A DNA stretch of 64,000 nucleotides, taken from positions 372,001-436,000 of the forward strand of contig NZ_CP168030.1 in the NCBI RefSeq assembly GCF_041529975.1, given 5' to 3'. Source of the stretch: Microbacterium maritypicum (GTDB lineage Bacteria; Actinomycetota; Actinomycetes; Actinomycetales; Microbacteriaceae). The translations under genes and the position numbers were made by a program. The notes under the pieces are model-generated. The model was not told the origin of the DNA. It did no database searches and worked only from the letters and a program-made list of their open reading frames with translations. This document shows, in pieces, positions 42,242-52,442 of the stretch (positions are counted from its first letter, which is position 1; each line of letters starts with the position of its first letter).

Positions 42242-45130
42242 ATGCCTTCCTCCGCACCGAGCGCCGAGATGGTCGGTCGTGCAGCCGAGCTCTCCGAGGT
42301 GCGCCGCCTTTTCGAGGGCGTGCGCGAGGGCGTGCCGGCTGCCCTGCTCGTCGAGGGCGAGGCGGGGATCGGCAAGTCCCGGCTGCTGCGCGAGTTCGCT
42401 ATCGAGATCGAGAACACCGCCGACGTCCATGTGGGCTGGTGCCTCGACCTCGGGGCCTCCCGCACGCCCTACGGCCCGCTCACCGGCATCCTCCGCTCGA
42501 TCGTCACGCGCATGGGCATCGAACGGGTGCGCGAGTCGGTCGGTGTGGGCGTCGAGGCGCTGGGGATGTTGCTGCCTGAGCTCGTCGATGCTCCGACCGA
42601 TCGCGAGCGCACCAGCCCTGAGCGGCTCCGCGACGCCATCGCCTCCCTCATCGAGGCGGCCGCCGAACGGGCTCCGCAGGTGCTCGTGGTGGAAGACCTG
42701 CACTGGGCCGACGAGTCGACGCTCGCGATCCTGTCGTTCCTCCTGCGCGCCCTCGGCCGCGGTCGCATCCTGCTGCTCCTCACCTGCCGGAGCGACGACG
42801 TGCGGCGTGGCGACGCCGTGAGCCGCTTCATCGGCGAGGCCACCCGTGCGCGCCTGCTCGAGCGCCTCACGCTCGCCCGGCTCGACGAAGCCGCGGTGCG
42901 GGAGCTGGCCGAGCAGATCACCGGTCGCCCGCTGTCCGAAGCCGCCTTCGACCGCATGCAGGAACGTGCCGAGGGCGTGCCGTTCTTCGTCGAGGAGATC
43001 GCGGGATGCGCGAACGGCTCTCTTCCCGATGGCCTCCGCGACCTGCTGCTGGCCCGGTTCGATCGTCTCGGCGACGATGCGCAGCACGTCGTCAAGGTCG
43101 CCTCCGGTGCGGAGCGCCCGCTGTCGCATCCGCTGATCACGCGCCTCGCCGATCGCCCCGAGCAGCAGCTCGACGAGGCGATCCGCGAGGCGACGCGCAG
43201 CGGCATCCTGGTCGTGGTCGACGACGACTATCGGTTCCGGCACGCCCTCCTTCGTGAAGCAGTGCACGACGATCTGCTCCCCGGTGAGCGCGCCCGGCTG
43301 CATCGCGCCTACGCCGAGTCGCTCGAGGCCCAAGGCGCGGGCAGTGACTCGGGGGATGCCGCCGCGCTCGCGTACCACTGGCAGCTCGCGCAAGACGACC
43401 GCAAGGCGCTCGTCGCCGCCGCCGATGCGATGCGCCACGCGAAGTCGCAGTACGCGTTCGCGACCGCCGCCCGCTTCGGCGAGCTCGTGCTGGAGCTGTG
43501 GCCGCTCGTCCCCGATGCTGCCGGGGCCGCGCGGATCGAGCGCCTCGATCTGCTTCTCGTCCTGGGCTCGATCCTCCGCAACGCGGGCGATGGTGAGCGG
43601 GCGCTCGCCGTCGCGAACCTCGCTCTCGCCGAGGTCGACCCCGAAACGGTGGATCCGCGTCTGCATGCGCGGCTGCTGCGCAACAAGGCGCTGTATCTGG
43701 TCAACCTCGGGCGCCTCGGGGCGATCCCGCTGCTGCAACAGGCCCTGGCCATCGCCGAGGAGCACATCGACGATGAGGCCTTCCGCGCCGAGCTGCTCAA
43801 CCGTCTCGCCAGCCGCCGCATGATCGCGGGCGACCGTGAAGAGGCGATCCGTCTCGCGGACGAGGCCGAGCGCAGGGCGGCGGGCGCAGGCTCCTCCGAT
43901 CAGCTGTCCGTCGCCGCGAATGTGCGCGGCGGCTCGCTCGCGCATCTGGGCGAGGTCGAGGCGGGCGTGCGCGAATACGAACGTGCACGGCAGCTCGCGA
44001 CGGGCTCGGACGCCGAGATGCGCTACCGCGTCAACTACTCCGATCTGCTCACTCTGCTCGGCCGCTACCGCGAGGCCGTCGAGGTCGCCGAGGAGGGGCT
44101 GCGCCGGGCGCGCGAACTCCGCGTCGAACGCACATCGGGCTCGATCATGGCGCAGAACATGGTGGTGCCGCTGCTCGAGCTGGGGGAGATCGACCGGGTC
44201 GAAGACATGCTGTCGCGCGACTTCGTGCAGGGCACTCTGCGGGTGTTCCGCATGTACATGAGCATGACGCACGTGCGGGTGCTGGCCTGGCGCGGCCGGT
44301 CAGCCGAGGCGGCAGAGTTGCTGCAGACGTGGTTGCCCGCGTTCGAGGAGACCGGCATCTCGGAGCGGCAGATCTGGTACGACCGGGTGATGATGACGGT
44401 CGCGGTGGCCGAGAGCGCGGGCGACCTCCGCGGTGCTCTCGACACGATCCTCGAGATGCTCCGCGATGATCGGCCGGCCCTGCTGCACCAGCGGCGACTC
44501 ATGCTGCAGGGCGGGGCGCTCCTCTCCGAGCTGCGGGCAGAGGGGTCCGCGGTCGCCGACGCAGCCGACGCGATTCGCACCGCCTGGCTCGCGCAGCCCG
44601 TGCAGCTGCAAGACGACGCCTGGTCGACGATCCTCCTGGCCCTGCTCGACCCGCATCCCGACTCGCTCGATGCGGCGCTGCGGTGTGCCGACGGCGATGA
44701 CGTTCCGGTCACCTTCCGCGTCGTGCTCCGGCTCGAGCAGGCGCGGATGCGGGTGCAGGCGGGCGACCGCGCAACGGCGTCGACCGTGCTGGCCGAGGCG
44801 GCCGAGATCGCCGCGGCCCTGGGGCACGCGCAGCTGCAGGCCGCCGTCGCTCGTTTCGCGACCGATGCGGGGCTCGGGCTCCGCATCGATGCGGAGCCTT
44901 CCATCGGCACCGACCCGCTGACCGCGCGGGAGAAGCAGGTGCTCGAGCTCATCGCCGAGGGGCTGAGCAACCGCCAGATCGGTGAGCGACTGTTCATCAG
45001 CGTCAAGACCGTGAGCGTCCACGTGTCGGCGGTGCTGCGGAAACTCGGGGTGAGCACACGCACCGAGGCGGCACTTCTGCAGAAGAATCCGTCGCACAGT
45101 GCTGTTGGTCAGCCTGCCGTGGTAGCGTGA
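42242..45130 (+). CDS. Large LuxR family (LAL-type) ATP-binding transcriptional regulator
   Basis: A 962-residue STAND-class regulator. An N-terminal AAA-type ATPase has Walker A 'GEAGIGKS' at residues 39-46 and Walker B 'VLVVEDLHWADES'. A long TPR-like alpha-helical middle follows ('HLGEVEAGVREYERARQL', 'LLELGEIDRVEDML'). The C-terminal 71 residues are a LuxR helix-turn-helix ('LTAREKQVLELIAEGLSNRQ', 'LFISVKTVSVHVSAVLRKLG'). LAL proteins such as MalT activate catabolic or secondary-metabolite genes after binding ATP and an inducer. No obvious biosynthetic cluster adjoins it, so the regulon is unknown. ATG at 42242 gives the standard N-terminus. Confidence 0.88.
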   Translation: MPSSAPSAEMVGRAAELSEVRRLFEGVREGVPAALLVEGEAGIGKSRLLREFAIEIENTADVHVGWCLDLGASRTPYGPLTGILRSIVTRMGIERVRESVGVGVEALGMLLPELVDAPTDRERTSPERLRDAIASLIEAAAERAPQVLVVEDLHWADESTLAILSFLLRALGRGRILLLLTCRSDDVRRGDAVSRFIGEATRARLLERLTLARLDEAAVRELAEQITGRPLSEAAFDRMQERAEGVPFFVEEIAGCANGSLPDGLRDLLLARFDRLGDDAQHVVKVASGAERPLSHPLITRLADRPEQQLDEAIREATRSGILVVVDDDYRFRHALLREAVHDDLLPGERARLHRAYAESLEAQGAGSDSGDAAALAYHWQLAQDDRKALVAAADAMRHAKSQYAFATAARFGELVLELWPLVPDAAGAARIERLDLLLVLGSILRNAGDGERALAVANLALAEVDPETVDPRLHARLLRNKALYLVNLGRLGAIPLLQQALAIAEEHIDDEAFRAELLNRLASRRMIAGDREEAIRLADEAERRAAGAGSSDQLSVAANVRGGSLAHLGEVEAGVREYERARQLATGSDAEMRYRVNYSDLLTLLGRYREAVEVAEEGLRRARELRVERTSGSIMAQNMVVPLLELGEIDRVEDMLSRDFVQGTLRVFRMYMSMTHVRVLAWRGRSAEAAELLQTWLPAFEETGISERQIWYDRVMMTVAVAESAGDLRGALDTILEMLRDDRPALLHQRRLMLQGGALLSELRAEGSAVADAADAIRTAWLAQPVQLQDDAWSTILLALLDPHPDSLDAALRCADGDDVPVTFRVVLRLEQARMRVQAGDRATASTVLAEAAEIAAALGHAQLQAAVARFATDAGLGLRIDAEPSIGTDPLTAREKQVLELIAEGLSNRQIGERLFISVKTVSVHVSAVLRKLGVSTRTEAALLQKNPSHSAVGQPAVVA

Positions 45131-45204
45131 CAATGCGCGCGTCTCGGATGTTCCGATTCGGCGTAGGCCGTGTAAACGGCTAAGTCAACAGAAAGTAGAA
45201 ACAC

Positions 45205-45408
45205 ATGGCCACTGGCACTGTGAAATGGTTCAACGCGGAAAAGGGCTTCGGCTTCATCGCTCCCGATGACGGCTCGGACGACCTTTTCGCCCACTACTCG
45301 GCTATCGCCGGCTCCGGTTTCAAGGAGCTCCGCGAGAACCAGAAGGTCGAATTCGACGCTGAGCGTGGCCCCAAGGGCATGCAGGCGGCGAACATCCGCG
45401 CTCTCTGA
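45205..45408 (+). CDS. cspA: Cold-shock protein (CspA family)
   Basis: A 67-residue single cold-shock domain, an RNA chaperone: '[20 protein letters not shown]' holds RNP1 and '[10 protein letters not shown]' holds RNP2. It has the length and charge of actinobacterial CspA. It has a 74-base leader after the LAL regulator and a very strong terminator downstream. Confidence 0.96.
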   Translation: MATGTVKWFNAEKGFGFIAPDDGSDDLFAHYSAIAGSGFKELRENQKVEFDAERGPKGMQAANIRAL

Positions 45409-45426
45409 GCGCGCGCTGACTTCCTG

Positions 45427-45463
45427 AAGCCGGCCGGATCCTCACGGATCCGGCCGGCTTTTT
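45427..45463 (+). terminator. Rho-independent terminator after cspA
   Basis: A 15-base-pair perfect stem (45427-45441 with 45446-45460), loop TCAC, followed by TTT. Confidence 0.9.
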
Positions 45464-45522
45464 CTGTGCCCGCAACTGCGCGGGGTTCCAGGACTCGAAG
45501 TGAGGTCGCCCTAACCTCCGTG

Positions 45523-45543
45523 TTAGATTAGGCCAGGCTTACC
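45523..45543. promoter_or_regulatory. DtxR/IdeR-like iron box
   Basis: TTAGATTAGGCCAGGCTTA (45523-45541) matches 14 of 19 positions of the DtxR/IdeR consensus and lies about 60 bases upstream of the first siderophore-import gene. A CCTAA further upstream (45510) may extend the site. It indicates repression by iron-loaded DtxR/IdeR. Confidence 0.65.
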
Positions 45544-45600
45544 AAAGGCTGGGCGCACCTCTCGCGCCGCCCCCTCACCCCGAACCCGAAGGGAACGCCT

Positions 45601-46629
45601 GTGCGCATCTCTCGAATCCTCGCCATCGGCGCGGCCGCTGCACTCGCCGTCGGCCTCTCCGCCTGCGCGTCCCCCGCGCCGGAATCGACCGGAACAGCCG
45701 GCGGTAACCCCGCCTCCGCGGATGCCTTCCCCGTCACGGTGGAGCACGCCTACGGCGAGACCACCATCTCGGAGAAGCCCGAGCGCATCGCGACGGTCGC
45801 CTGGGCGAATCACGAGGTGCCGCTGGCGCTCGGCATCGTCCCGGTCGGCATGAGCAAGGCCAGCTGGGGCGACGACGACGACAACGGCGTGCTGCCCTGG
45901 GTCGAGGAGAAGCTCGACGAGCTGGACGCCGAGACCCCGGTCCTGTTCGATGAGACCGACGGCATCGATTACGAGGCCGTGGCCGACACCGAGCCCGACG
46001 TGATCCTCGCGGCATACTCCGGCCTCACGCAGGAGGAGTACGACACCCTCTCCAAGATCGCTCCGGTCATCGCGTTCCCCGAGGTCGCCTGGGGCACCTC
46101 GGTCGACGACATGATCGAGATGAACTCGAAGGCACTCGGCCTCCAGGATGAGGGCGAAGCACTGATCGACGAGCTGCACGCCGACGCCGAGACCGCTCTC
46201 GAGGCGAACAGCATCCTGAAGGACAAGAAGGTCCTGTTCGCGTACCTCGACCCGGCCGACCTGAGCCAGATCGGCTATTACACGGCGATCGACACGCGTC
46301 CCGGATACCTCCACGACAACCTCGGCCTGCCGTTCCCGTCGATCGTGGAAGACACCGCAGACACCGAGAAGTTCGATCTGACGGTCAGCGCGGAAGAGGT
46401 CGCGAAGTTCGCCGACGTGGACTTGTTCGTCACCTACGGCGACGACGCGCTCATCCCTCAGCTCCAGGCCGACCCGCTGCTGTCGAAGATCCCGGCCATC
46501 GCCGAGGGGCGTATCGCGATCCTCCCCAACGCGACGCCGGTCGCCGCATCCGCGAACCCGTCGCCGCTGTCCATCCCGTGGGGCCTCAGCGACTACCTCG
46601 CACTGCTGGCTGCACCGCTCGCGAAGTAA
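45601..46629 (+). CDS. Iron-siderophore ABC transporter substrate-binding lipoprotein (system 1)
   Basis: A 342-residue FhuD/FepB-like lipoprotein with signal 'AVGLSAC' (C22) and a GTG start. The N-lobe has 'FPVTVEHAYGETTISEKPERIATVAW' at residues 43-68, then 'AVADTEPDVILAAYSGL', a backbone helix, and a C-lobe with 'LFVTYGDDALIPQLQ'. The 'TISEKPERI' turn is a class hallmark. It binds a ferric siderophore outside the cell and delivers it to the next two permeases. A DtxR-like box lies upstream, and the gene heads an eight-gene run to 54529. Confidence 0.9.
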   Translation: MRISRILAIGAAAALAVGLSACASPAPESTGTAGGNPASADAFPVTVEHAYGETTISEKPERIATVAWANHEVPLALGIVPVGMSKASWGDDDDNGVLPWVEEKLDELDAETPVLFDETDGIDYEAVADTEPDVILAAYSGLTQEEYDTLSKIAPVIAFPEVAWGTSVDDMIEMNSKALGLQDEGEALIDELHADAETALEANSILKDKKVLFAYLDPADLSQIGYYTAIDTRPGYLHDNLGLPFPSIVEDTADTEKFDLTVSAEEVAKFADVDLFVTYGDDALIPQLQADPLLSKIPAIAEGRIAILPNATPVAASANPSPLSIPWGLSDYLALLAAPLAK

Positions 46630-46662
46630 CCGTTCGATCCGCATCAGCGGAGTGAATCCTCA

Positions 46663-47712
46663 GTGACCTCAGCAACCGTCATCGCCCCCGCGCCGGGTGC
46701 CGCAGACCTGCGGCACCCGGCGCTGGTGCGCACCTTCTGGCTGCTCATCGGGGTCGTGGTGCTCGTCGTCCTCAGCATCCTGTCGATCTCGTTCGGCGTG
46801 CGCGCGGTCTCCTTCGACGACATCGTCGCGGCCCTCGGCGGCCACACCGACACGATCTCCCAGGCCGCGATCGTCAAGCGCATCCCGCGCACCGTGCTCG
46901 CCCTCCTCGTCGGTGCCGCGCTCGCCCTCTCCGGTGCGACCATGCAGGCTGTGACGCGCAACCCCATCGCCGACCCCGGCATCCTCGGCGTCTCGAACGG
47001 CGCCTCGCTCGCGGTCGTCTGCGGCATCGCCTTCTTCGGCCTCAGCAACCCCTACGGGCAGATGGGGTTCGCGATCGCCGGAGCCGGGATCGCCGCCGTG
47101 TTCGTCTACACGGTCGGCTCCCTCGGGCGCGGGGGTGCGACCCCCCTCAAGCTCGCGCTCGCGGGTGCCGCCACCTCGGCGGCCTTCGCCTCACTGATCA
47201 GCGCGGTCATGCTGCCCCGCGTCGACCTGCTCCAGACGTTCCAGTCCTGGCAGATCGGCGGCGTCGGCGGTGCGGAGTGGCCCCGCATCGCGCTCACCGC
47301 ACCGGTGCTCGCGGTCGGCGCCCTCATCTGCTTCCTGAGCTCGCGCGGCATGAACTCCCTCGCCCTCGGCGACGACATGGCCAAGGGCCTCGGTGAGCAC
47401 GTGTTCCGCACACGCCTGATATCGGCGCTCGGTGCGGTGATCCTCGCGGGAGCGGCGACGGCCATCGCCGGGCCCATCGGATTCGTCGGCCTCATCGTCC
47501 CGCACATGTGCCGGATGCTGGTGGGCACCGATCACCGCTGGCTGCTGCCGTTCTCGGCCATCGCCGGTGCTGCGCTGCTGACCGCGAGTGACATCATCGG
47601 CCGCGTGATCTCGCCCTCGTCGGAGGAGATCCAGGTCGGCATCATCACCGCCATCATCGGCGCTCCCTTCTTCATCTGGATCGTCCGTCGGCAGAAGGTG
47701 CGTGAGCTGTGA
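46663..47712 (+). CDS. FecCD-type siderophore permease (system 1, first)
   Basis: A 349-residue ten-helix permease with GTG start. FecCD signatures are 'RIPRTVLALLVGAALALSGA' followed by 'MQAVTRNPIADPGILGVSNGA', 'PIGFVGLIVPHMCRMLVGTDHR' and 'QVGIITAIIGAPFFIWIVRR'. The cytoplasmic helix between the last conserved blocks contacts the ATPase. It overlaps the second permease gene by four bases, so the pair forms the heterodimeric channel as in FepD/FepG. Confidence 0.92.
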   Translation: MTSATVIAPAPGAADLRHPALVRTFWLLIGVVVLVVLSILSISFGVRAVSFDDIVAALGGHTDTISQAAIVKRIPRTVLALLVGAALALSGATMQAVTRNPIADPGILGVSNGASLAVVCGIAFFGLSNPYGQMGFAIAGAGIAAVFVYTVGSLGRGGATPLKLALAGAATSAAFASLISAVMLPRVDLLQTFQSWQIGGVGGAEWPRIALTAPVLAVGALICFLSSRGMNSLALGDDMAKGLGEHVFRTRLISALGAVILAGAATAIAGPIGFVGLIVPHMCRMLVGTDHRWLLPFSAIAGAALLTASDIIGRVISPSSEEIQVGIITAIIGAPFFIWIVRRQKVREL

Positions 47713-48791
47713 GCACGACCGAGCACACCGAGCACACCCTCGACCGCGCCGACGAGCCGGCATCCGCGCGGATCGCACGCATCGTCGCGGGACGTCGCTC
47801 GCGCCACCGCCGCCACGCGATCGCGACGATCGTGCTCGGCATCCTGCTGCTCGTGCTGTTCACGGTCGCCCTCATGGTGGGCAACACGTTCTACCCGCTC
47901 GACGAGGTCATCCGCGTGATCCTGGGCGAGACCGTGCCCGGAGCGTCTTTCACCGTCGGTGACCTGCGGCTGCCCCGGGCGATCCTGGCCGTGCTCACCG
48001 GGATCGGCTTCGGCATGGCGGGCGTCTGCTTCCAGACGATGCTGCGCAACCCGCTCGCCTCTCCCGACATCATCGGCATCTCGAACGGCGCCGGGGCGGC
48101 CGCGGTCTTCGGCATCGTGGTGCTGTCGGTGAACGGGCCGGTCGTGTCGCTACTCGCCCTCGGTGGCGCCGTCGTCACCGCCTTCGCGATCTACCTGCTC
48201 TCGATCAAGGGCGGCTTCGCCGGCACCCGCCTGATCCTGATCGGCATCGGCGTTGCCGCGATGCTGCAGAGCGTCATCTCGTACATGCTGTCGCGCGCCG
48301 CGAACTGGGACATCCAGACCGCGATGCAGTGGCTGACCGGAAGCCTCAACAACGCCTCCTGGGAGCGCGTGCTGCCGATGGCGATCGCCGCGGCCGTGAT
48401 CGTGCCGCTGATGCTGTCGCAGGGCCGCGCGCTCGGCGCCCTGCAGCTCGGGGACGACTCGGCGGCCGGCCTCGGGATCCGGGTCAACGCCACGCGCCTG
48501 CTGCTCATCCTCGGAGCGGTCGCGCTGCTCGCCTTCGCGACGGCGGCCACCGGTCCTATCGCGTTCGTCGCGTTCATGGCCGGCCCGATCGCCGCCCGCA
48601 TCACCGGGCCGGGCGCCAACCTGCTCCTTCCGTCGGCGTTCGTCGGGGCTGTGCTCGTGCTCGGCGGCGATCTGATCGGCCAGTTCGCCTTCGGTACCCG
48701 CTATCCGGTCGGCGTCATCACCGGCGTGGTCGGTGCGCCGTACCTGATCTACCTGCTCATCCGCACCAACCGTTCCGGGGGTTCGCTTTGA
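47709..48791 (+). CDS. FecCD-type siderophore permease (system 1, second)
   Basis: A 360-residue partner of the preceding permease: 'LRLPRAILAVLTGIGFGMAG', 'FQTMLRNPLASPDIIGISNGAG', 'ATGPIAFVAFMAGPIAARITG' and the ending 'RYPVGVITGVVGAPYLIYLL'. A 40-residue charged N-terminus precedes the first helix. GTG start inside the previous stop; the ATPase gene starts with an overlapping TTG. Confidence 0.92.
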   Translation: MSTTEHTEHTLDRADEPASARIARIVAGRRSRHRRHAIATIVLGILLLVLFTVALMVGNTFYPLDEVIRVILGETVPGASFTVGDLRLPRAILAVLTGIGFGMAGVCFQTMLRNPLASPDIIGISNGAGAAAVFGIVVLSVNGPVVSLLALGGAVVTAFAIYLLSIKGGFAGTRLILIGIGVAAMLQSVISYMLSRAANWDIQTAMQWLTGSLNNASWERVLPMAIAAAVIVPLMLSQGRALGALQLGDDSAAGLGIRVNATRLLLILGAVALLAFATAATGPIAFVAFMAGPIAARITGPGANLLLPSAFVGAVLVLGGDLIGQFAFGTRYPVGVITGVVGAPYLIYLLIRTNRSGGSL

Positions 48792-49588
48792 CCGTCTCGC
48801 ACAGCCTGTCCGCCGAAGGCGTGAGTCTGGCCTACGGCGACCGCACCGTCGTCGACGGCCTCGACCTGCAGATCGCCCCCGGCCGCATCACGACGATCGT
48901 CGGGGCCAACGGATGCGGCAAGTCGACGCTGCTGCGCTCGCTCGCCCGCCTGCTCTCGCCGACCGAGGGGCAGATCGTGCTCGACGGCAAGTCCGTGCAC
49001 GCGCGGCCCACCAAGGAGGTCGCCCGGATCCTCGGCCTGCTGCCGCAGTCTCCGGTCGCGCCGGAGGGCATCGCGGTCGCCGACCTGGTCGGGCGGGGAC
49101 GGCATCCGCACCAGAAGATGCTCGCGCGCTGGAGCACCCACGACTACGAGGTGGTGGCCGATGCCCTCGACGCGACCGGCATCACCGACCTGGCCGACCG
49201 CAGCGTCGACGAGCTCTCCGGCGGACAGCGGCAGCGCGTCTGGATCGCGATGGCCCTGGCGCAGGAGACCGACATCCTGCTGCTCGACGAGCCGACGACC
49301 TTCCTCGACGTCGCGCACCAGGTTGAGGTCCTCGACCTGCTCACCGACCTGAGCGTCTCGCGCGGCACCACCATCGTCATGGTGCTGCACGACCTCAACC
49401 TCGCGGCACGCTACGCCGATGAGCTGGTCGCGATGAAGGACGGCCGGGTGCACGCGACGGGCGCCCCGCAGGACATCGTCACCGCACAGCTCGTCGAAGA
49501 GGTCTTCGGCCTCGCCAATCAGATCACCATCGACCCGGTCTCCGGCAAGCCGATGGTCACACCCATCGGGAGGCACCATGTCCGCTGA
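48788..49588 (+). CDS. Siderophore ABC importer ATPase (system 1)
   Basis: A 266-residue FepC-type ATPase: Walker A 'IVGANGCGKSTLLRSL', signature 'DELSGGQRQRVWIAMALAQ', Walker B 'ILLLDEPTTFLD' (the FLD form typical of iron-chelate ATPases) and switch 'VMVLHDLNLAARYAD'. I use the TTG at 48788 because it overlaps the permease stop as TTGA and gives the family N-terminus. It overlaps the SIP gene by 11 bases. Confidence 0.92.
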   Translation: MTVSHSLSAEGVSLAYGDRTVVDGLDLQIAPGRITTIVGANGCGKSTLLRSLARLLSPTEGQIVLDGKSVHARPTKEVARILGLLPQSPVAPEGIAVADLVGRGRHPHQKMLARWSTHDYEVVADALDATGITDLADRSVDELSGGQRQRVWIAMALAQETDILLLDEPTTFLDVAHQVEVLDLLTDLSVSRGTTIVMVLHDLNLAARYADELVAMKDGRVHATGAPQDIVTAQLVEEVFGLANQITIDPVSGKPMVTPIGRHHVR

Positions 49589-50540
49589 GACGACCACCAC
49601 CGAGCGTCCGACCTACATCCTCACCCGCGCCGAGGTGCGCGCCGTCGCCCGCGTCTCGCCCTCGTTCGTGCGCGTGACGTTCGGTGGCGACGACCTGAGT
49701 GAGTTCGGCACGCCCGGCGAGGTGTTCGACAGCCGCATCAAGCTGGTCTTCCCGCCGGCATCCGGCATCCTCCCCGAACTCGATCGGGCCTCGGACAACT
49801 GGTGGCAGTCTTTCCTCGCGGTGCCGGAGGAGGAGCGCGGCTCGATGCGCACCTACTCCGTGCGCGAGCTGCGGGTCGATCCCGCCGCGGGCACCGAGGT
49901 GGACGTCGACTTCGTGCTGCACCTCGAGCCGGGGCTCACCGGACCCGCATCGCTGTGGGCGAGCCAGGCGGCGGTCGGCCAGGAGCTCTACCTCGTCGGG
50001 CCCCGTCGCGGCGTCGACGTGGATGCCCACGGAGGGGCCGAGTTCGCGCCGGGCACCGCGGCGTCGGTCGTGCTCGCCGGCGACGAGACGGCGGCTCCCG
50101 CCATCGCCCGCATCCTGGAGGACGCGCCCCGCGACCTGCGCGGAGTGGCCTTCATCGAGGTGCCCTCTCCCGCCGACATCCTGCGCATCGACGTGCCGTC
50201 CGGCGTCGAGGTGCACTGGCTGCCGCGCGACGCCGGTGACCCGCACGGCCTGCGCCTGATCCCCGCCGTGCTCGGCTACCTCGGAGACGCCGACGCCGCG
50301 GAGGAGATCCGCGTGAAGGACATCGACGGCGAGGACCTGCTCTGGGAGACGCCGGACTACTCCGGCCTCGGGGAAGAGATCGACCGGGCGGATGCCCCGG
50401 CGGAGCGCTACTTCTGGATCGCGGGGGAGAGCGGCGTGGTCACCACCCTGCGCCGCCACCTCGTCAAGGACCTCGGCGTCGACCGCGGGCAGGTCGCGTT
50501 CATGGGCTACTGGCGACGCGGCGTCGCGATGCGGGGCTGA
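49578..50540 (+). CDS. Siderophore-interacting protein (FAD-binding ferric-siderophore reductase)
   Basis: A 320-residue SIP/ViuB-family enzyme. The FAD motif RTYS is at residues 91-94 ('SMRTYSVREL'), preceded by a beta-barrel ('SPSFVRVTFGGDDL'). 'VLAGDETAAPAIARILED' begins the NAD(P)H domain, and the ending 'AGESGVVTTLRRHLVKDLG' with 'FMGYWRRG' is characteristic. It reduces ferric siderophores in the cytoplasm to release iron. GGGAGG precedes the ATG inside the ATPase gene. It sits between the two importers and presumably serves both. Compared with typical members (about 260-280 residues) it is somewhat longer, with extra acidic loops. Confidence 0.92.
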   Translation: MSAETTTTERPTYILTRAEVRAVARVSPSFVRVTFGGDDLSEFGTPGEVFDSRIKLVFPPASGILPELDRASDNWWQSFLAVPEEERGSMRTYSVRELRVDPAAGTEVDVDFVLHLEPGLTGPASLWASQAAVGQELYLVGPRRGVDVDAHGGAEFAPGTAASVVLAGDETAAPAIARILEDAPRDLRGVAFIEVPSPADILRIDVPSGVEVHWLPRDAGDPHGLRLIPAVLGYLGDADAAEEIRVKDIDGEDLLWETPDYSGLGEEIDRADAPAERYFWIAGESGVVTTLRRHLVKDLGVDRGQVAFMGYWRRGVAMRG

Positions 50541-50541
50541 C

Positions 50542-51378
<837 letters not shown>

Positions 51379-51410
51379 ACCCCCCTCACCCCTCCCGGAG
51401 GAAGAACCGA

Positions 51411-52442
51411 ATGAAGAAGAAGCCCCTCGCCCTGATCGCCCTCGGCGGCGCACTCGTGATGGCCCTCGCCGGCTGCGGCACCACCCAGGCCCCCGCCGCC
51501 TCCGACTCCGACGCCTCGGCCTCGACGAGCGCGGGTTGCGGCGACGACACCACCGCGACCTCGACGGGCGCCGTCTCCGTCACGGATGACCTCGGCCGCA
51601 CGGTCGAACTCGACAAGCCCGCCGAGCGGATCGCGGTGCTCGAGTGGCAGCAGATCGAGGATGCGCTGTCGCTGTGCGTCACCCCGGTCGCGGTCGCCGA
51701 CGCCGAGGGCTACAGCACGTGGGTCACCGCGGAGGAGCTCCCGGAGGGTGTGACCGACGTCGGCACCCGCCAGGAGCCGAACCTCGAGACGCTGTTCGGC
51801 ACCGAGCCCGACCTCGTGATCGTCGAGGTCAGCGCCGCGGACGACCCCATCGTCGCCCAGCTCGAGGCCTACGACGTGCCGGTGCTCGCGACCATCGGTG
51901 CGGATGCCGCCGACCCCATCGCGAAGATGCTCGGCACGCTCGACCTCATCGCCCAGGTGACCGGCCGCGAGGAGCGCGCCGAGGTCGTCGCCGACGAGTT
52001 CCAGGCCCACTTGGACTCGGCATCGGCCGAACTCGCGGATCTCGACCTGCCCACGACGGAGTTCGTGTTCTTCGACGGCTGGGTCGACGGCGGCAACGTC
52101 GCGCTGCGTCCGTTCGGCCAGGGCTCGCTGGTCGGGGAGATCGGCGAGAAGCTCGGTCTGAAGAACGCCTGGACCGGCGAGGTCGACCCCACGTACGGCC
52201 TCGGCCAGACCGATGTCGAGGGCATGACCACGGTCGGCGACGCCAGCCTGTTCTACACCGGCACCGAAGACCCCGAGTCCGAGAGCTTCATCGACGCCCT
52301 GCAGGACAACCCGGCCTGGACCTCGCTGCCCGCCGTGGCCGATGACCGCCTCACCGCGTTCCCCGCCGGGATCTGGACGTTCGGCGGACCGCGCTCGACC
52401 CAGCAGATCATCGACGGCTATGTCGAGGTGCTCTCGAAGTGA
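51411..52442 (+). CDS. Iron-siderophore ABC transporter substrate-binding lipoprotein (system 2)
   Basis: A 343-residue FhuD-like lipoprotein with signal 'MKKKPLALIALGGAL', lipobox 'LAGC' (C22), and an Asp/Ser/Ala linker. The N-lobe contains 'VSVTDDLGRTVELDKPAERI' and 'NLETLFGTEPDLVIVEV', and the C-lobe 'GQTDVEGMTTVGDASLFY'. A clear GGAGGAAG ribosome site precedes the ATG. Its stop overlaps the GTG of the fused permease. Only weak resemblance to the system 1 binding protein suggests a different siderophore class. Confidence 0.9.
   Translation: MKKKPLALIALGGALVMALAGCGTTQAPAASDSDASASTSAGCGDDTTATSTGAVSVTDDLGRTVELDKPAERIAVLEWQQIEDALSLCVTPVAVADAEGYSTWVTAEELPEGVTDVGTRQEPNLETLFGTEPDLVIVEVSAADDPIVAQLEAYDVPVLATIGADAADPIAKMLGTLDLIAQVTGREERAEVVADEFQAHLDSASAELADLDLPTTEFVFFDGWVDGGNVALRPFGQGSLVGEIGEKLGLKNAWTGEVDPTYGLGQTDVEGMTTVGDASLFYTGTEDPESESFIDALQDNPAWTSLPAVADDRLTAFPAGIWTFGGPRSTQQIIDGYVEVLSK

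Noticed and set aside
45131..45204. Leader before cspA considered as an RNA thermosensor or riboswitch
   Set aside because: Only about 74 bases with no convincing conserved structure visible by eye; a covariation search would be needed.
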